Assembly: GCA_002328585.1 (NCBI GenBank)
Contig: DCUV01000056.1
Coordinates: 32,877-78,231 of the forward strand
DNA length: 45,355 bases
Reading direction: 5' to 3'
DNA from: Spirochaetia bacterium UBA2205
GTDB taxonomy: Bacteria > Spirochaetota > UBA4802 > UB4802
A model generated the notes under the pieces. That model was given only the letters and a program-made list of their open reading frames with translations, searched no databases and was not told where the DNA came from. The first letter of the stretch is position 1. Every line of letters starts with the position of its first letter. The translations under genes were made by a program, and so were the position numbers. Positions 1-8,041 of the stretch are shown here, piece after piece.

Positions 1-1
1 T

Positions 2-34
2 TCTGCGATTCAAAGTATGAAGGGAGCTGTTTAA
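2..34 (+). CDS. Possible 3' end of an upstream gene
   Basis: Reading from base 2, the frame encodes SAIQSMKGAV and then a TAA stop at 32-34. This could be the last ten residues of a gene that begins left of the window. A second frame from base 1 is also open to a stop at 52-54, so the assignment is uncertain. No function can be inferred from so short a piece. Confidence 0.2.
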   Translation, partial: SAIQSMKGAV

Positions 35-227
35 TTATCTCACTGAACATATAATTTTACTTGAAATTATTGTATAATAAAATATAGTTTGGTGTATTAC
101 TAAAAAATCTTTTTCATTTGTAATGAGCGTACACAATAGGTGATATAATAATTTTTTATACAGTGATGTCACGGTAGTACAGTTGCTCTATTTTGTCAAG
201 TAAGCTGAAAAGATTTATGGAGATATT

Positions 228-761
228 ATGAAAAAGTTACTATGTGCCGTTTTCATTGTAATGATGATGGCAGGTTGCACAACAACTATCGAACAAAAAC
301 AAGAAGGAGACCCGTTTGCTTTCGATAATCAAAAATTCCTTGAGCAAACAACGGGGCAGGAAGCCTTCAGGGTCCTTATAACCCCTGAAAGCTACACGGT
401 TGTTCAGGTTAACTTTAAAGGCAAGATTGAGCGAATTGCTGATGAAAGTGGTGATAAATATATTCTTGAAGAGATAGCACAATATAATCAAATAGATGAA
501 GCAAGGGAGGGTATTGCAACGGTGTGGCTTTTCCCCGATTCGGGTGGCATCATGAAGATACGGCCAACGCAGTTAACTTTTCTGGTGGAGCTTGACAATT
601 TAATGATAGAGGACCTCCAGCGCTGGACTTTTTCATTTCCGGATAAAAGCGTTGAACCTACTAAATTTGATGTTAAATACAGGATAGTTTTAAGGAAAAA
701 ACTTTCCGATGAAGAGATAATGCTACAGATACGGGAAAAGATAAAAGACAAAACTCAGTAA
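228..761 (+). CDS. Hypothetical lipoprotein
   Basis: This 177-residue protein begins with MKKLLCAVFIVMMMAGC, a short basic-hydrophobic signal with a lipobox (MAGC) and acylation site Cys17. It is therefore predicted to be exported and lipid-anchored. The mature part has no transmembrane segment and no family I recognise; it ends in a charged helical tail. The start is supported by GGAGA at 219-223, just upstream of the ATG. The gene stands alone, about 230 bp from the left edge and followed by the G-tract region. Lipoproteins are abundant in spirochaetes, but I infer no more specific role. Confidence 0.8.
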   Translation: MKKLLCAVFIVMMMAGCTTTIEQKQEGDPFAFDNQKFLEQTTGQEAFRVLITPESYTVVQVNFKGKIERIADESGDKYILEEIAQYNQIDEAREGIATVWLFPDSGGIMKIRPTQLTFLVELDNLMIEDLQRWTFSFPDKSVEPTKFDVKYRIVLRKKLSDEEIMLQIREKIKDKTQ

Positions 762-814
762 CAACAGATAGCGGAAGGTTATGCAAAATAGTGTAGTGGG
801 TGGAATATACTGGT

Positions 815-823
815 GGGGGGGGG
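815..823 (+). repeat. G9 homopolymer in a G-rich patch
   Basis: Nine consecutive G residues are followed by T, GGG, AGTT and GGG up to base 834, so at least four G-runs lie close together. A 30-codon frame (781-870, ATG to TAA) runs through the tract, and changes in tract length would alter it. The patch lies between the first lipoprotein and a 39-codon ORF. It could form a G-quadruplex on the plus strand or act as a slippage site. Confidence 0.7.
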
Positions 824-887
824 TGGGAGTTGGGAGATGCCAAAGAAACTTACTACTAGTAGATGAATAACTAAAAGGTTAAAAAAG

Positions 888-1007
888 ATGAATGATTGCA
901 AACAACAAAGTAAATGTCCTGCATCGTTAGCTGTTTTTAGAGAGTTATACGAAAGTCAGAAAGATGTGTATGTAGCCGAAAAGATTAAGGACGATCGTAT
1001 GCATTAA
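888..1007 (+). CDS. Small ORF, 39 residues, unknown
   Basis: An ATG at 888 opens a 39-codon frame ending in TAA at 1007. It begins MNDCKQQSKCPASLAVFREL and continues with a charged helical segment ending DDRMH. Two cysteines lie six residues apart (Cys4 and Cys10). A modest ribosome-binding sequence, AAGG, lies about ten bases upstream. The composition looks protein-like and the ORF lies in an otherwise empty gap, but I recognise no family. It may be a genuine small protein or a remnant of a larger gene. Confidence 0.35.
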   Translation: MNDCKQQSKCPASLAVFRELYESQKDVYVAEKIKDDRMH

Positions 1008-1088
1008 TTCTTTGCTGCAGCATGTAAGCGCTTGTGTTCACCACGCATCTGCTATCAGGGATGGATGTGTCTATGGTAAACCAGAATC

Positions 1089-3509
1089 TTACAAAGAAGA
1101 TGTATTGATAATTAATCGTACAGCATTTTCGTCAATCAATAATTTATTGGAAATCTCCTCTGAGCTCCAACCTTTGTTTGATAGTTCCCGTACTGTTTTT
1201 ATTAATCGCTCATTTATTTGAACGTTGGGAATACCTTTCATCTCTTTTCCGATGGTGGAATTAGAATCAATTGCCTTCAAAAAGTCAGAAAATTGCTTCA
1301 TACGCTTATCAGTTTCCAAAAACATAAGCTGCAATCGTCCATCAGTCTGACTTATCTCATCACGCATATCTTCCAGTTTCTGGAACATGGCATTAATCTG
1401 TTTTATGCGCTCTTCAATATGTGCCGTCAGCCCTTCCAGTTCGGAAAAATGCTCTTTAACCTCGCGGATTTCCTGTTCACGTGTTTTTAATATCAATGTG
1501 TTTTCCTCAATACTGTGTAAATATCCTGTTAAGCGCTCTATTTTCTTTTCTGATTTTTCAACAGTAGATTGGAATGTCTTAATCCTTGTTTCAATGGATT
1601 TCATAATAAGGTCAGCCTTATTGACTGATTCAAGATTTTTGGTGATAGTTGTTTCATAGTCCTGCAATTCATGAATTCTGCTTTCAAGATCATTGTACAC
1701 TTTTGCCAGTGCATCGATTCGTGCGTTGAACTGGTCCACCTTCAGCATACCATCCTGTAAAGAATCCGCCTTTAATGAAATCATGTCTGCCAATTCCATT
1801 AAAGCCTTTATCTGGGATTCAACTGTTTCTAATTTTTCTTTACGGGTTTCAAACACCTTTAGCTCACGTTCAACAGTCCGTCGTAAATCTTTTATTGACT
1901 CTGCTTTCTCAAGAAATGCATCCAGCTTTGATGATTCTTCCTGAGATTTAGCTAAGATTGTATTCAATTCAAATAATGCTGTCTGCACCGTTTTAAGCAT
2001 ATCGTCGGTTCGGGTAAAAATTTTACGATTTTCTTCCAGATTAAGCAGTTCTTCTTTCATGCTGTTAATGTGCTGGGTCATTGCATCAAATTCTTTTTTT
2101 GCTTCAGAAATTTTTGCATCAATTGATGCCTGCACCTGATGTTCAGCCTGTAATGCCTGGTCGGTTACGCCTTGTAAGCGCAGTTCAATAGTCTGATATT
2201 CTGTCATCAGATTTTTAAGCTGCTCGTCAGATTTATCAACCAGATGTTGTTCCATTTCAATATACTTTTCGCCAAACTCCTCAATGCGTGTTTTAATATC
2301 CTCTGCTTCTTTGCGAGCTGCTTTTACAATTTCATCTTTTTTTGATATGGCATGGATATTCAGGTTGTCAAAAGCAGTTCGTATTTTATTAACCTCATCC
2401 TCAAATGAAGCAATAAGCTGAGTCTTCGAATTATCAATATTCAGTTCAATCTGTCTAAGCTTATCATATACCTTCTCAATATCGGTGTTAACCTGGTCTA
2501 TTAATGTTTCGCGCATATCTTTAAATTCTTTTAACGATGCTGCTATGCCTGCTTTAACATCGTTGGCTTTTTCTTTTAAATCTGCAAACAGGCTGTTTTC
2601 CACTTCAGTGATGGATGATTTCATTTCAAGTATCTGGTCGCTTATTTCGGATAGGTCTCTACGCATTGCACTGCTTTGCGATATCCTGATTTGCTCAAGA
2701 TCCTGTTCAAAATCTTCAATTGATTTAGCCAGTGCTGCAATCTTCTGATTAAGGTCGGTAAACACGCGACGCTCAGCTGTTTCAACACGCTGTTCTATTG
2801 AATCAACAGATTTTGTAACTGTGTCAATCTTTAAGTGGATGTTTTCCAGAATTGCATCACCGGTATTAGTAATGTTTTGTTCCATGTGCGATAGTGACTC
2901 GGTAAAGCTTCTTGTCAAAAGATCAATCTTTTCCTGGGATGAAATAAGAATGCGTTCTTCTTTAATATTAATTGTGTCGCGCAATTTATTTATTTGCTCA
3001 GATATTTCTTCAGAAAGTTCTTTTGAACGCTCTCTAACTTTGTCATTGAAGGTTTGCAATATTGTTGATGAATCTTTTTCCAATCTGGAAAGATTTTCAG
3101 ATAAATAATTTATCTTTTTTGCAATATCACCAAAGCTTGCCCGTGAAGCTGCAATATACTCTATTTGCTGGTTTACATCACGTGCTGCATTTGAAATAAC
3201 TTTTAAATCTTCTTCAACCTTCTTTAAATTTGTTTTTTCAATATCAAGTCCTTTTAATTTTTCTTCTATGCCCGAGATTGAGGAATTGAGATGAGCACTT
3301 AACGCCTGTGCTTTTTTTAACATAATATCAAGCTCTATGGTTGCATCACTGAATTTGTGTTCCTCATCCTGCGTTAATTTTTTGAAGTCGTCCAGAACCT
3401 TGGATGTATATCGTTTAAGTTTTGTAATTCGCAGATTAGAACGGTCAAGACGCCGGAAAAAAAGTATCATTGCCAAACACATAACCAGCGTTGCAATATT
3501 CCCTATCAT
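1089..3509 (-). CDS. SpiroCoCo-type long coiled-coil protein
   Basis: This 806-residue protein has one N-terminal membrane helix (MIGNIATLVMCLAMILFFRR), then about 700 residues of almost unbroken coiled coil rich in Glu, Lys, Ile and Leu. It ends in a compact helix-turn-helix-like tail (about the last 40 residues: RELSNKGWSSEEISNKLLID). This layout matches the SpiroCoCo coiled-coil family of spirochaetes; the family name is from knowledge, the architecture is seen. It probably forms a membrane-attached filament or scaffold. I chose the ATG at 3509 over the GTG at 3512 because AGAGGTG then sits seven bases upstream. The tail resembles small DNA-binding or protein-binding HTH modules, which is unusual on a membrane-anchored coiled coil. 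Confidence 0.8.
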   Translation of the reverse strand: MIGNIATLVMCLAMILFFRRLDRSNLRITKLKRYTSKVLDDFKKLTQDEEHKFSDATIELDIMLKKAQALSAHLNSSISGIEEKLKGLDIEKTNLKKVEEDLKVISNAARDVNQQIEYIAASRASFGDIAKKINYLSENLSRLEKDSSTILQTFNDKVRERSKELSEEISEQINKLRDTINIKEERILISSQEKIDLLTRSFTESLSHMEQNITNTGDAILENIHLKIDTVTKSVDSIEQRVETAERRVFTDLNQKIAALAKSIEDFEQDLEQIRISQSSAMRRDLSEISDQILEMKSSITEVENSLFADLKEKANDVKAGIAASLKEFKDMRETLIDQVNTDIEKVYDKLRQIELNIDNSKTQLIASFEDEVNKIRTAFDNLNIHAISKKDEIVKAARKEAEDIKTRIEEFGEKYIEMEQHLVDKSDEQLKNLMTEYQTIELRLQGVTDQALQAEHQVQASIDAKISEAKKEFDAMTQHINSMKEELLNLEENRKIFTRTDDMLKTVQTALFELNTILAKSQEESSKLDAFLEKAESIKDLRRTVERELKVFETRKEKLETVESQIKALMELADMISLKADSLQDGMLKVDQFNARIDALAKVYNDLESRIHELQDYETTITKNLESVNKADLIMKSIETRIKTFQSTVEKSEKKIERLTGYLHSIEENTLILKTREQEIREVKEHFSELEGLTAHIEERIKQINAMFQKLEDMRDEISQTDGRLQLMFLETDKRMKQFSDFLKAIDSNSTIGKEMKGIPNVQINERLIKTVRELSNKGWSSEEISNKLLIDENAVRLIINTSSL

Positions 3510-3581
3510 CACATTGCACCTCTTTTTTTAAAGGAATTGCTATTTTATGCAATAAAAATAAAGCCAATATATTGACTCTAC

Positions 3582-3610
3582 TACATAAAACAATTAATCA
3601 AATTTGTCAA
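3582..3610 (-). promoter_or_regulatory. Candidate promoter for the coiled-coil gene
   Basis: On the minus strand a consensus -35 TTGACA (3610-3605) is followed after 17 bases by TATGTA (3587-3582), a weak -10. It lies about 75 bp upstream of the coiled-coil start. The -35 is convincing and the -10 is poor. Confidence 0.35.
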
Positions 3611-3669
3611 CATTATTTTATGTCACATTAAAAAATGATTGACTTGTAGATGATATGCTAAAAGTTGTC

Positions 3670-3697
3670 TTGAAATAACATTATAATGCAGTATAAT
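3670..3697 (+). promoter_or_regulatory. Sigma-70-type promoter of the 3D-domain gene
   Basis: TTGAAA (3670-3675), a 16-base spacer and a perfect TATAAT (3692-3697) lie 45 bp upstream of the 3D-domain gene start. The surrounding DNA is very AT-rich, so chance matches are possible, but hexamer quality and spacing are good. Confidence 0.5.
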
Positions 3698-3742
3698 TAT
3701 TATTAATTGTATAGAATAATTATAGTATAAAATAAATCAATT

Positions 3743-4261
3743 ATGAAACGATTATTTATAGGGATACTATTCTTCAGCGGGTTAGCTTTACTGGCATTTA
3801 CCTACCAGAGTGATGTATTGCTGAGGCATGAACCATGGATAGAACTATCGAACACACAAAAAAAATACCAGGGTGTTACCTGGAAAATAACCGCCTATTG
3901 TCCGGGAAGCTGCTGTAATAAAAGTGTTATCGGTACAAACATTGTTGATTACACCAATACTGCTGCTGTTGGTGGAGTTAAGCTAACCGCATTGCTTGAT
4001 AATACTATCAATGTTGTTGCCGTTGATCCAGCAATTATTCCGCTTGGTTCAATAGTAAAGTATAACAATAACTATTATGTGGCGCTTGATACTGGCAGTG
4101 CAATAAAGGGATTTACTCTGGATATTTTAATGCCGGATCATGAGCAAACTGAAAAATTTGGCATACAGTATTCAGATAACATTGAAGTATATATTCCGCA
4201 TAATCCAGCACAGATGATTAAAAAAGTAAAGAAGACAGTGTTAGAATATTCTAACCCCTGA
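3743..4261 (+). CDS. 3D domain-containing cell-wall protein
   Basis: This 172-residue protein starts with an N-terminal signal/membrane segment (about residues 1-20). A 3D domain covers roughly residues 45-155, a small beta-barrel fold shared with MltA-type lytic transglycosylases and named after three conserved aspartates. These are visible in VAVDPAIIPLGS, ALDTGSAIKG and TLDILM. ITAYCPGSCC is the typical start of the domain. It is expected to act on peptidoglycan outside the inner membrane, as a lytic transglycosylase-like enzyme or binder. It is monocistronic, with its own promoter and a following hairpin. The Cys-rich CPGSCC segment suggests a disulfide or metal site, which is inference. 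Confidence 0.85.
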   Translation: MKRLFIGILFFSGLALLAFTYQSDVLLRHEPWIELSNTQKKYQGVTWKITAYCPGSCCNKSVIGTNIVDYTNTAAVGGVKLTALLDNTINVVAVDPAIIPLGSIVKYNNNYYVALDTGSAIKGFTLDILMPDHEQTEKFGIQYSDNIEVYIPHNPAQMIKKVKKTVLEYSNP

Positions 4262-4262
4262 A

Positions 4263-4302
4263 ATGCTTTCAGCGACGTTAAAAGCATATTTGTCGATTTT
4301 TT
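4263..4302 (+). terminator. Possible rho-independent terminator
   Basis: ATGCTTT (4263-4269) and AAAGCAT (4281-4287) can pair with an 11-base loop. A T-run (4297-4302) follows after a nine-base gap. The hairpin directly follows the 3D-domain stop. The gap between stem and T-run weakens the call. Confidence 0.35.
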
Positions 4303-4384
4303 AAATTTGCTTATCAAATTTTCTCTATCTCTAAAAAATATACCAATACACCTCGATAGCAAATATCACATATATAGTATAACG

Positions 4385-7339
4385 TTATTGTTGAATTTTG
4401 GATGTATCCTGATCTTTCAGCTCGTTTTCTTTGAGGCGGACATCATAGGCAGATTGATTTATTGGCAATGGGAAACTTTCACCTTTTTCCTCTTCTATCT
4501 GGTTGGTTCTTGTATCAGCGTTTTGATTTGATTGCTGTACTTTTTGTTCTGAAACCCTTTCCAGACTTGATTGTATTGTAGCATCGTTGGGATCAATAAG
4601 TTTTGCTTTTTCATAGTATCGTTTAGCTTCTTCTAAATTTTTTAGTGATTCATAGCATAAACCAATGTTAAAAAACAAAGATGCCGAAGCCATATTCATC
4701 TGATGTGCTTGTGTAAGATACTGCAATGCCTCATTAAATTTTCCCTGTGATACAAGAAGAATCCCTAACTGATACAGTACATCAGGGTTATTGGGGTCCA
4801 TCCGCATTGCATTATTTAAATATTTAAATGCATTTTCTAAATTCTGAATGGTTGCATTGATAATACCAATGCGATAATTAGCGGTAAAGTTATTGGGATT
4901 AACTGCTAACATTGCATTGTAAAGGGAAATAGCCCTGTCCCATTGTTTTTGTTTTTCATAATCCAGTGCAATGGTTTCATACAATTTTTCTTTAAAGCTA
5001 ATGATGTTTATTATATACTGCCGCAGGTGAGGGGTATATTCAGCAATCCTGCGTAGTTGCATCAGTGTCTGCATCTCTGACTCATAGTGTTGGTGTAATC
5101 CATAGTATTCGGATTGTTTAATGAGCTGATTAATAGGTTTTGCATATAGCATGCGCAGTCCAATAGTGTTAGCATAGTAGTACTGGTTATCAATGATCTG
5201 TACTACGGCGTCATTGGTAGTAATAACCTTTTCAACAAATGGATTGATGAATAGTTGTTGCGCTGGTTTGGTAATGGGTAGCGCAAATGTTGTAAAGACG
5301 CCATTGCGTGGCATGATTAATTCAATGGTATTTGATACCATGTACGATAATGCATGCTCAGCATTAACAAAAAGATTAGCCACCTCAGTTGTTTGTATCA
5401 GGGTTTCTAAATTTTGAATATCAGAAGCACCAAGGATAAATCCGTTGCTATTATTGGTTGCTCCTATTGTCAGGTGATTGCCGGATACAAACACAACTGT
5501 ATGGAGGAAATATTTTTTTAAGGCATTTGTCAGACCATAGAGATAGTTTGGTGCAATATTTGTTATGTCTATTATTGTAAAGTAGTAGCTATCAACATGT
5601 TCTTTTATGATTGCGATGTAGGCATCAGAAAAGCGGAAAGGATACATATAATGATCAAAGGTATTGGGTATATCAACTATCAAACCTTTTTTTTGTTTTA
5701 ATCCCTGAATAATAGATGTGTGTATGGTTGCAAAATGTACATCGCTTATTGCTGGTTTTTGATAATCTACTATTCTGTCGGAGATATAATCCAGCACTAT
5801 GGGTGAATTCAGGAGATGGAAAAGGCTGTTAGTAAAAAACTTGTGATATCCATCAATGATAATAGTGTTGTGATTGTCCGCAAACAGTGATATAAATGTT
5901 ATGGATCTTTTCAGATCGCGTGCGGTTGCATCGGTTATACGGCAGGCTACATAATCATTAATATAAGCTACTCCCGGTTTGGTTATAAAAGAAGAGTTGA
6001 AATTTGATGAAACAACATCTTCGTATCCTCTGCTGTATGCATTAACAAGACTATCGCTCAACGGAAGTTTAAAATATATATGGGTAATGATGATAGCAGG
6101 TATGAATAATAAACTGACAATACAATAGATTATGGATGGAACCGAGCGCTTGAAATTTTGCAATAGGTATAAACCGGGAAATACTATGGTAATGAGTGAC
6201 AGTATATACGTTACAGCAAAGAACCAGAAGTACGTAAGTTCTATCCAGATAAATGCAATAATTATTGGCAAGGGTATAAGGAAAAATGAAAATAAAATGA
6301 TGGTATACCGTGCAGGGTGATTGTTTTTTATTAATATATGTTTTAACGATGTACCAAATGTAATTCCTGCAAATATGCTGAATGGGGCTGCTGCTAAAAG
6401 ACTGCCATATAATGAATGAGATGTTGTATGACTTATAATAATAAATGTTAAAAACAGTAATGGATATAACATTTCACCATAAATAAAGACGGTATTATAT
6501 TTTTTTAACAATGTAGATAGAAACATTCCAATTAAAAAGCCACCTATAATAGCGCTGATTGTATACATTGTTGTAGCTATAAAAATCCCTTGCCGGGAAT
6601 AAATTGTTATCAGTATCAAAGTTGTGAATATGCTGATGATAGAAATATTGCTATAGGTAAAAAGAACATCATCGCGAGTTGAAATATCATCTGGTTTGGT
6701 TATGGCTGTGCGCGATATAATGGTAGGCGGGCAAAAAGGCAGGTTGAGAAAAATGATTAAAATTAATGATAGCAAAGGAAAAAGGAAATAAATCCAGAGA
6801 TATTCCATATGACTGTATAGTAACAGTGAAAGATAAAAGGAAAAAACTATGGAAAACAACGCCACACTGATTGCAAAAAGAGCAGGATTTTTATTATCAA
6901 TATAATCGCCAATAGATGTTTTAAGAAAGTAAGCGGATTTTATACCCTCCAGTGTAAAAAGAAGAAAGATTAAACAGTAGAACAATAGAGAAAATTTTTG
7001 TGCGATGGCTAAATATATAGTTTCAATGCCATTATCAAAGTAAGAAGCAATACCAGGAGCTATCGCCAAACATGATATTACTATTTGTAATAGTATTAAA
7101 AGTACCCTGCTAAAGCTAATTTTTTTATGTATGATAGTACCAATGATGATACCCGTTAAAATGCCTGAAAGGGAAAGAGTAAGGATGTATTTCCACACCG
7201 CTTGATAGAGTACTATTGAGGTAAGAAATAACGTACTCATTATTGCATACGATGAAAGTGTCACTATTGAAAAGAATAACGATAACAATAAAATCCTGCG
7301 TTGAGCTGTATTTGAATAATTAAATTCCTGAATATGCAT
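4385..7339 (-). CDS. Polytopic membrane protein with spermidine-synthase-like region and TPRs
   Basis: This is a 984-residue protein. Residues 1 to about 430 contain roughly a dozen hydrophobic spans. Residues about 460-720 are soluble and recall the aminopropyltransferase part of fused membrane/spermidine-synthase proteins (for example FSDAYIAIIKEHV followed by a beta strand and NYLYGLTNALKKYF). The glycine-rich nucleotide loop expected in an active enzyme is not visible, so the domain looks degenerate. Three or more TPR units follow at about 800-930 (YRIGIINATIQNLENAFKYL, LYQLGILLVSQGKFNEAL, FNIGLCYESLKNLEEAKRYY), then a polar tail. Membrane location and TPRs are clear; the synthase relationship is inference. 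The gene is monocistronic, and its 3' end faces the 3D-domain gene. Confidence 0.6.
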   Translation of the reverse strand: MHIQEFNYSNTAQRRILLLSLFFSIVTLSSYAIMSTLFLTSIVLYQAVWKYILTLSLSGILTGIIIGTIIHKKISFSRVLLILLQIVISCLAIAPGIASYFDNGIETIYLAIAQKFSLLFYCLIFLLFTLEGIKSAYFLKTSIGDYIDNKNPALFAISVALFSIVFSFYLSLLLYSHMEYLWIYFLFPLLSLILIIFLNLPFCPPTIISRTAITKPDDISTRDDVLFTYSNISIISIFTTLILITIYSRQGIFIATTMYTISAIIGGFLIGMFLSTLLKKYNTVFIYGEMLYPLLFLTFIIISHTTSHSLYGSLLAAAPFSIFAGITFGTSLKHILIKNNHPARYTIILFSFFLIPLPIIIAFIWIELTYFWFFAVTYILSLITIVFPGLYLLQNFKRSVPSIIYCIVSLLFIPAIIITHIYFKLPLSDSLVNAYSRGYEDVVSSNFNSSFITKPGVAYINDYVACRITDATARDLKRSITFISLFADNHNTIIIDGYHKFFTNSLFHLLNSPIVLDYISDRIVDYQKPAISDVHFATIHTSIIQGLKQKKGLIVDIPNTFDHYMYPFRFSDAYIAIIKEHVDSYYFTIIDITNIAPNYLYGLTNALKKYFLHTVVFVSGNHLTIGATNNSNGFILGASDIQNLETLIQTTEVANLFVNAEHALSYMVSNTIELIMPRNGVFTTFALPITKPAQQLFINPFVEKVITTNDAVVQIIDNQYYYANTIGLRMLYAKPINQLIKQSEYYGLHQHYESEMQTLMQLRRIAEYTPHLRQYIINIISFKEKLYETIALDYEKQKQWDRAISLYNAMLAVNPNNFTANYRIGIINATIQNLENAFKYLNNAMRMDPNNPDVLYQLGILLVSQGKFNEALQYLTQAHQMNMASASLFFNIGLCYESLKNLEEAKRYYEKAKLIDPNDATIQSSLERVSEQKVQQSNQNADTRTNQIEEEKGESFPLPINQSAYDVRLKENELKDQDTSKIQQ

Positions 7340-7405
7340 GGTATCGATTAAATTTCCTTCATTATTTATTAACGATTCATTAAAGACAATTGAATTTTAA
7401 GACCT

Positions 7406-7432
7406 ATTATACTGTTATGATAAAAATGACAA
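7406..7432 (-). promoter_or_regulatory. Candidate promoter for the 984-residue membrane protein
   Basis: On the minus strand TTGTCA (7432-7427) is followed after 15 bases by a perfect TATAAT (7411-7406), about 67 bp upstream of the gene start. The spacer is short, so confidence is modest. Confidence 0.35.
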
Positions 7433-7703
7433 GAATTTTTCTATATTTTAGTAATTGTGAAGGTGAAATCAGGAGGATATAACTGGTATGATGTATATCG
7501 TTTCTTTTTGTTGCTATACCATAGATAACTATTTTAGGGTAAACGTTATTTTAATGTATGAATATTGAATAATTATTAAGATTTTTTCACTATTTTACCG
7601 TAAATTATATATAGATACTTTTAGACTTTTTTTGTTGCATGATTTTAGTTATTTTACTATAACTGTATTCTGTATGACAGTAAAAGTTAAAAAGGGAGTT
7701 TTT
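7433..7703. other. AT-rich intergenic stretch with an inverted repeat
   Basis: The gap between divergent genes (7340-7703) holds no convincing coding frame. TTTTACT (7652-7658) and AGTAAAA (7679-7685) form seven-base arms around 20 bases, directly before the ribosome-binding site of the DUF4234 gene. This could be a weak operator or leader stem. The rest is AT-rich promoter-like DNA. Confidence 0.4.
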
Positions 7704-8024
7704 ATGCAGTCAAAAAATGCTTTTGAATATATCCCTGAGTATAATCTGGTTGTGCTCTTTGTTTTAATACTGTGTACGGCAGGGATTTATTATTTCTGGT
7801 GGATTGCCAGGGTGAGCAGGATATTTTATGACAACCCTGTAACAAACATTTTACTGATTATTTTAACAGCAGGGATATGGCTTGTCTATATTACCATAAA
7901 ATATATGCAGAAATCTGAGATGCTTAATGACAGGCAGATGCCATGGTATATGATTTTGTTTTTACCTATAGGGTTTTTGATTATTCAGCATAATATTAAT
8001 GAGCGTTACTTTACCAGTCAATAA
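7704..8024 (+). CDS. DUF4234-like small membrane protein
   Basis: This 106-residue protein has three hydrophobic spans and the pattern of DUF4234 proteins: a first helix ending in GIYYFWWIARVSR, a second helix beginning TNILLIILTAGIW, then a polar loop and a third helix. An ATG at 7632 would add 24 residues. I chose 7704 because AAAAGGGAG precedes it at good spacing and the family-like region begins soon after. It is followed 17 bp later by the zinc-ribbon/DUF4389 membrane protein and is probably cotranscribed with it. The function of the family is unknown; it is expected in the inner membrane. Confidence 0.7.
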   Translation: MQSKNAFEYIPEYNLVVLFVLILCTAGIYYFWWIARVSRIFYDNPVTNILLIILTAGIWLVYITIKYMQKSEMLNDRQMPWYMILFLPIGFLIIQHNINERYFTSQ

Positions 8025-8041
8025 ACCATCAGGAGCAATCA

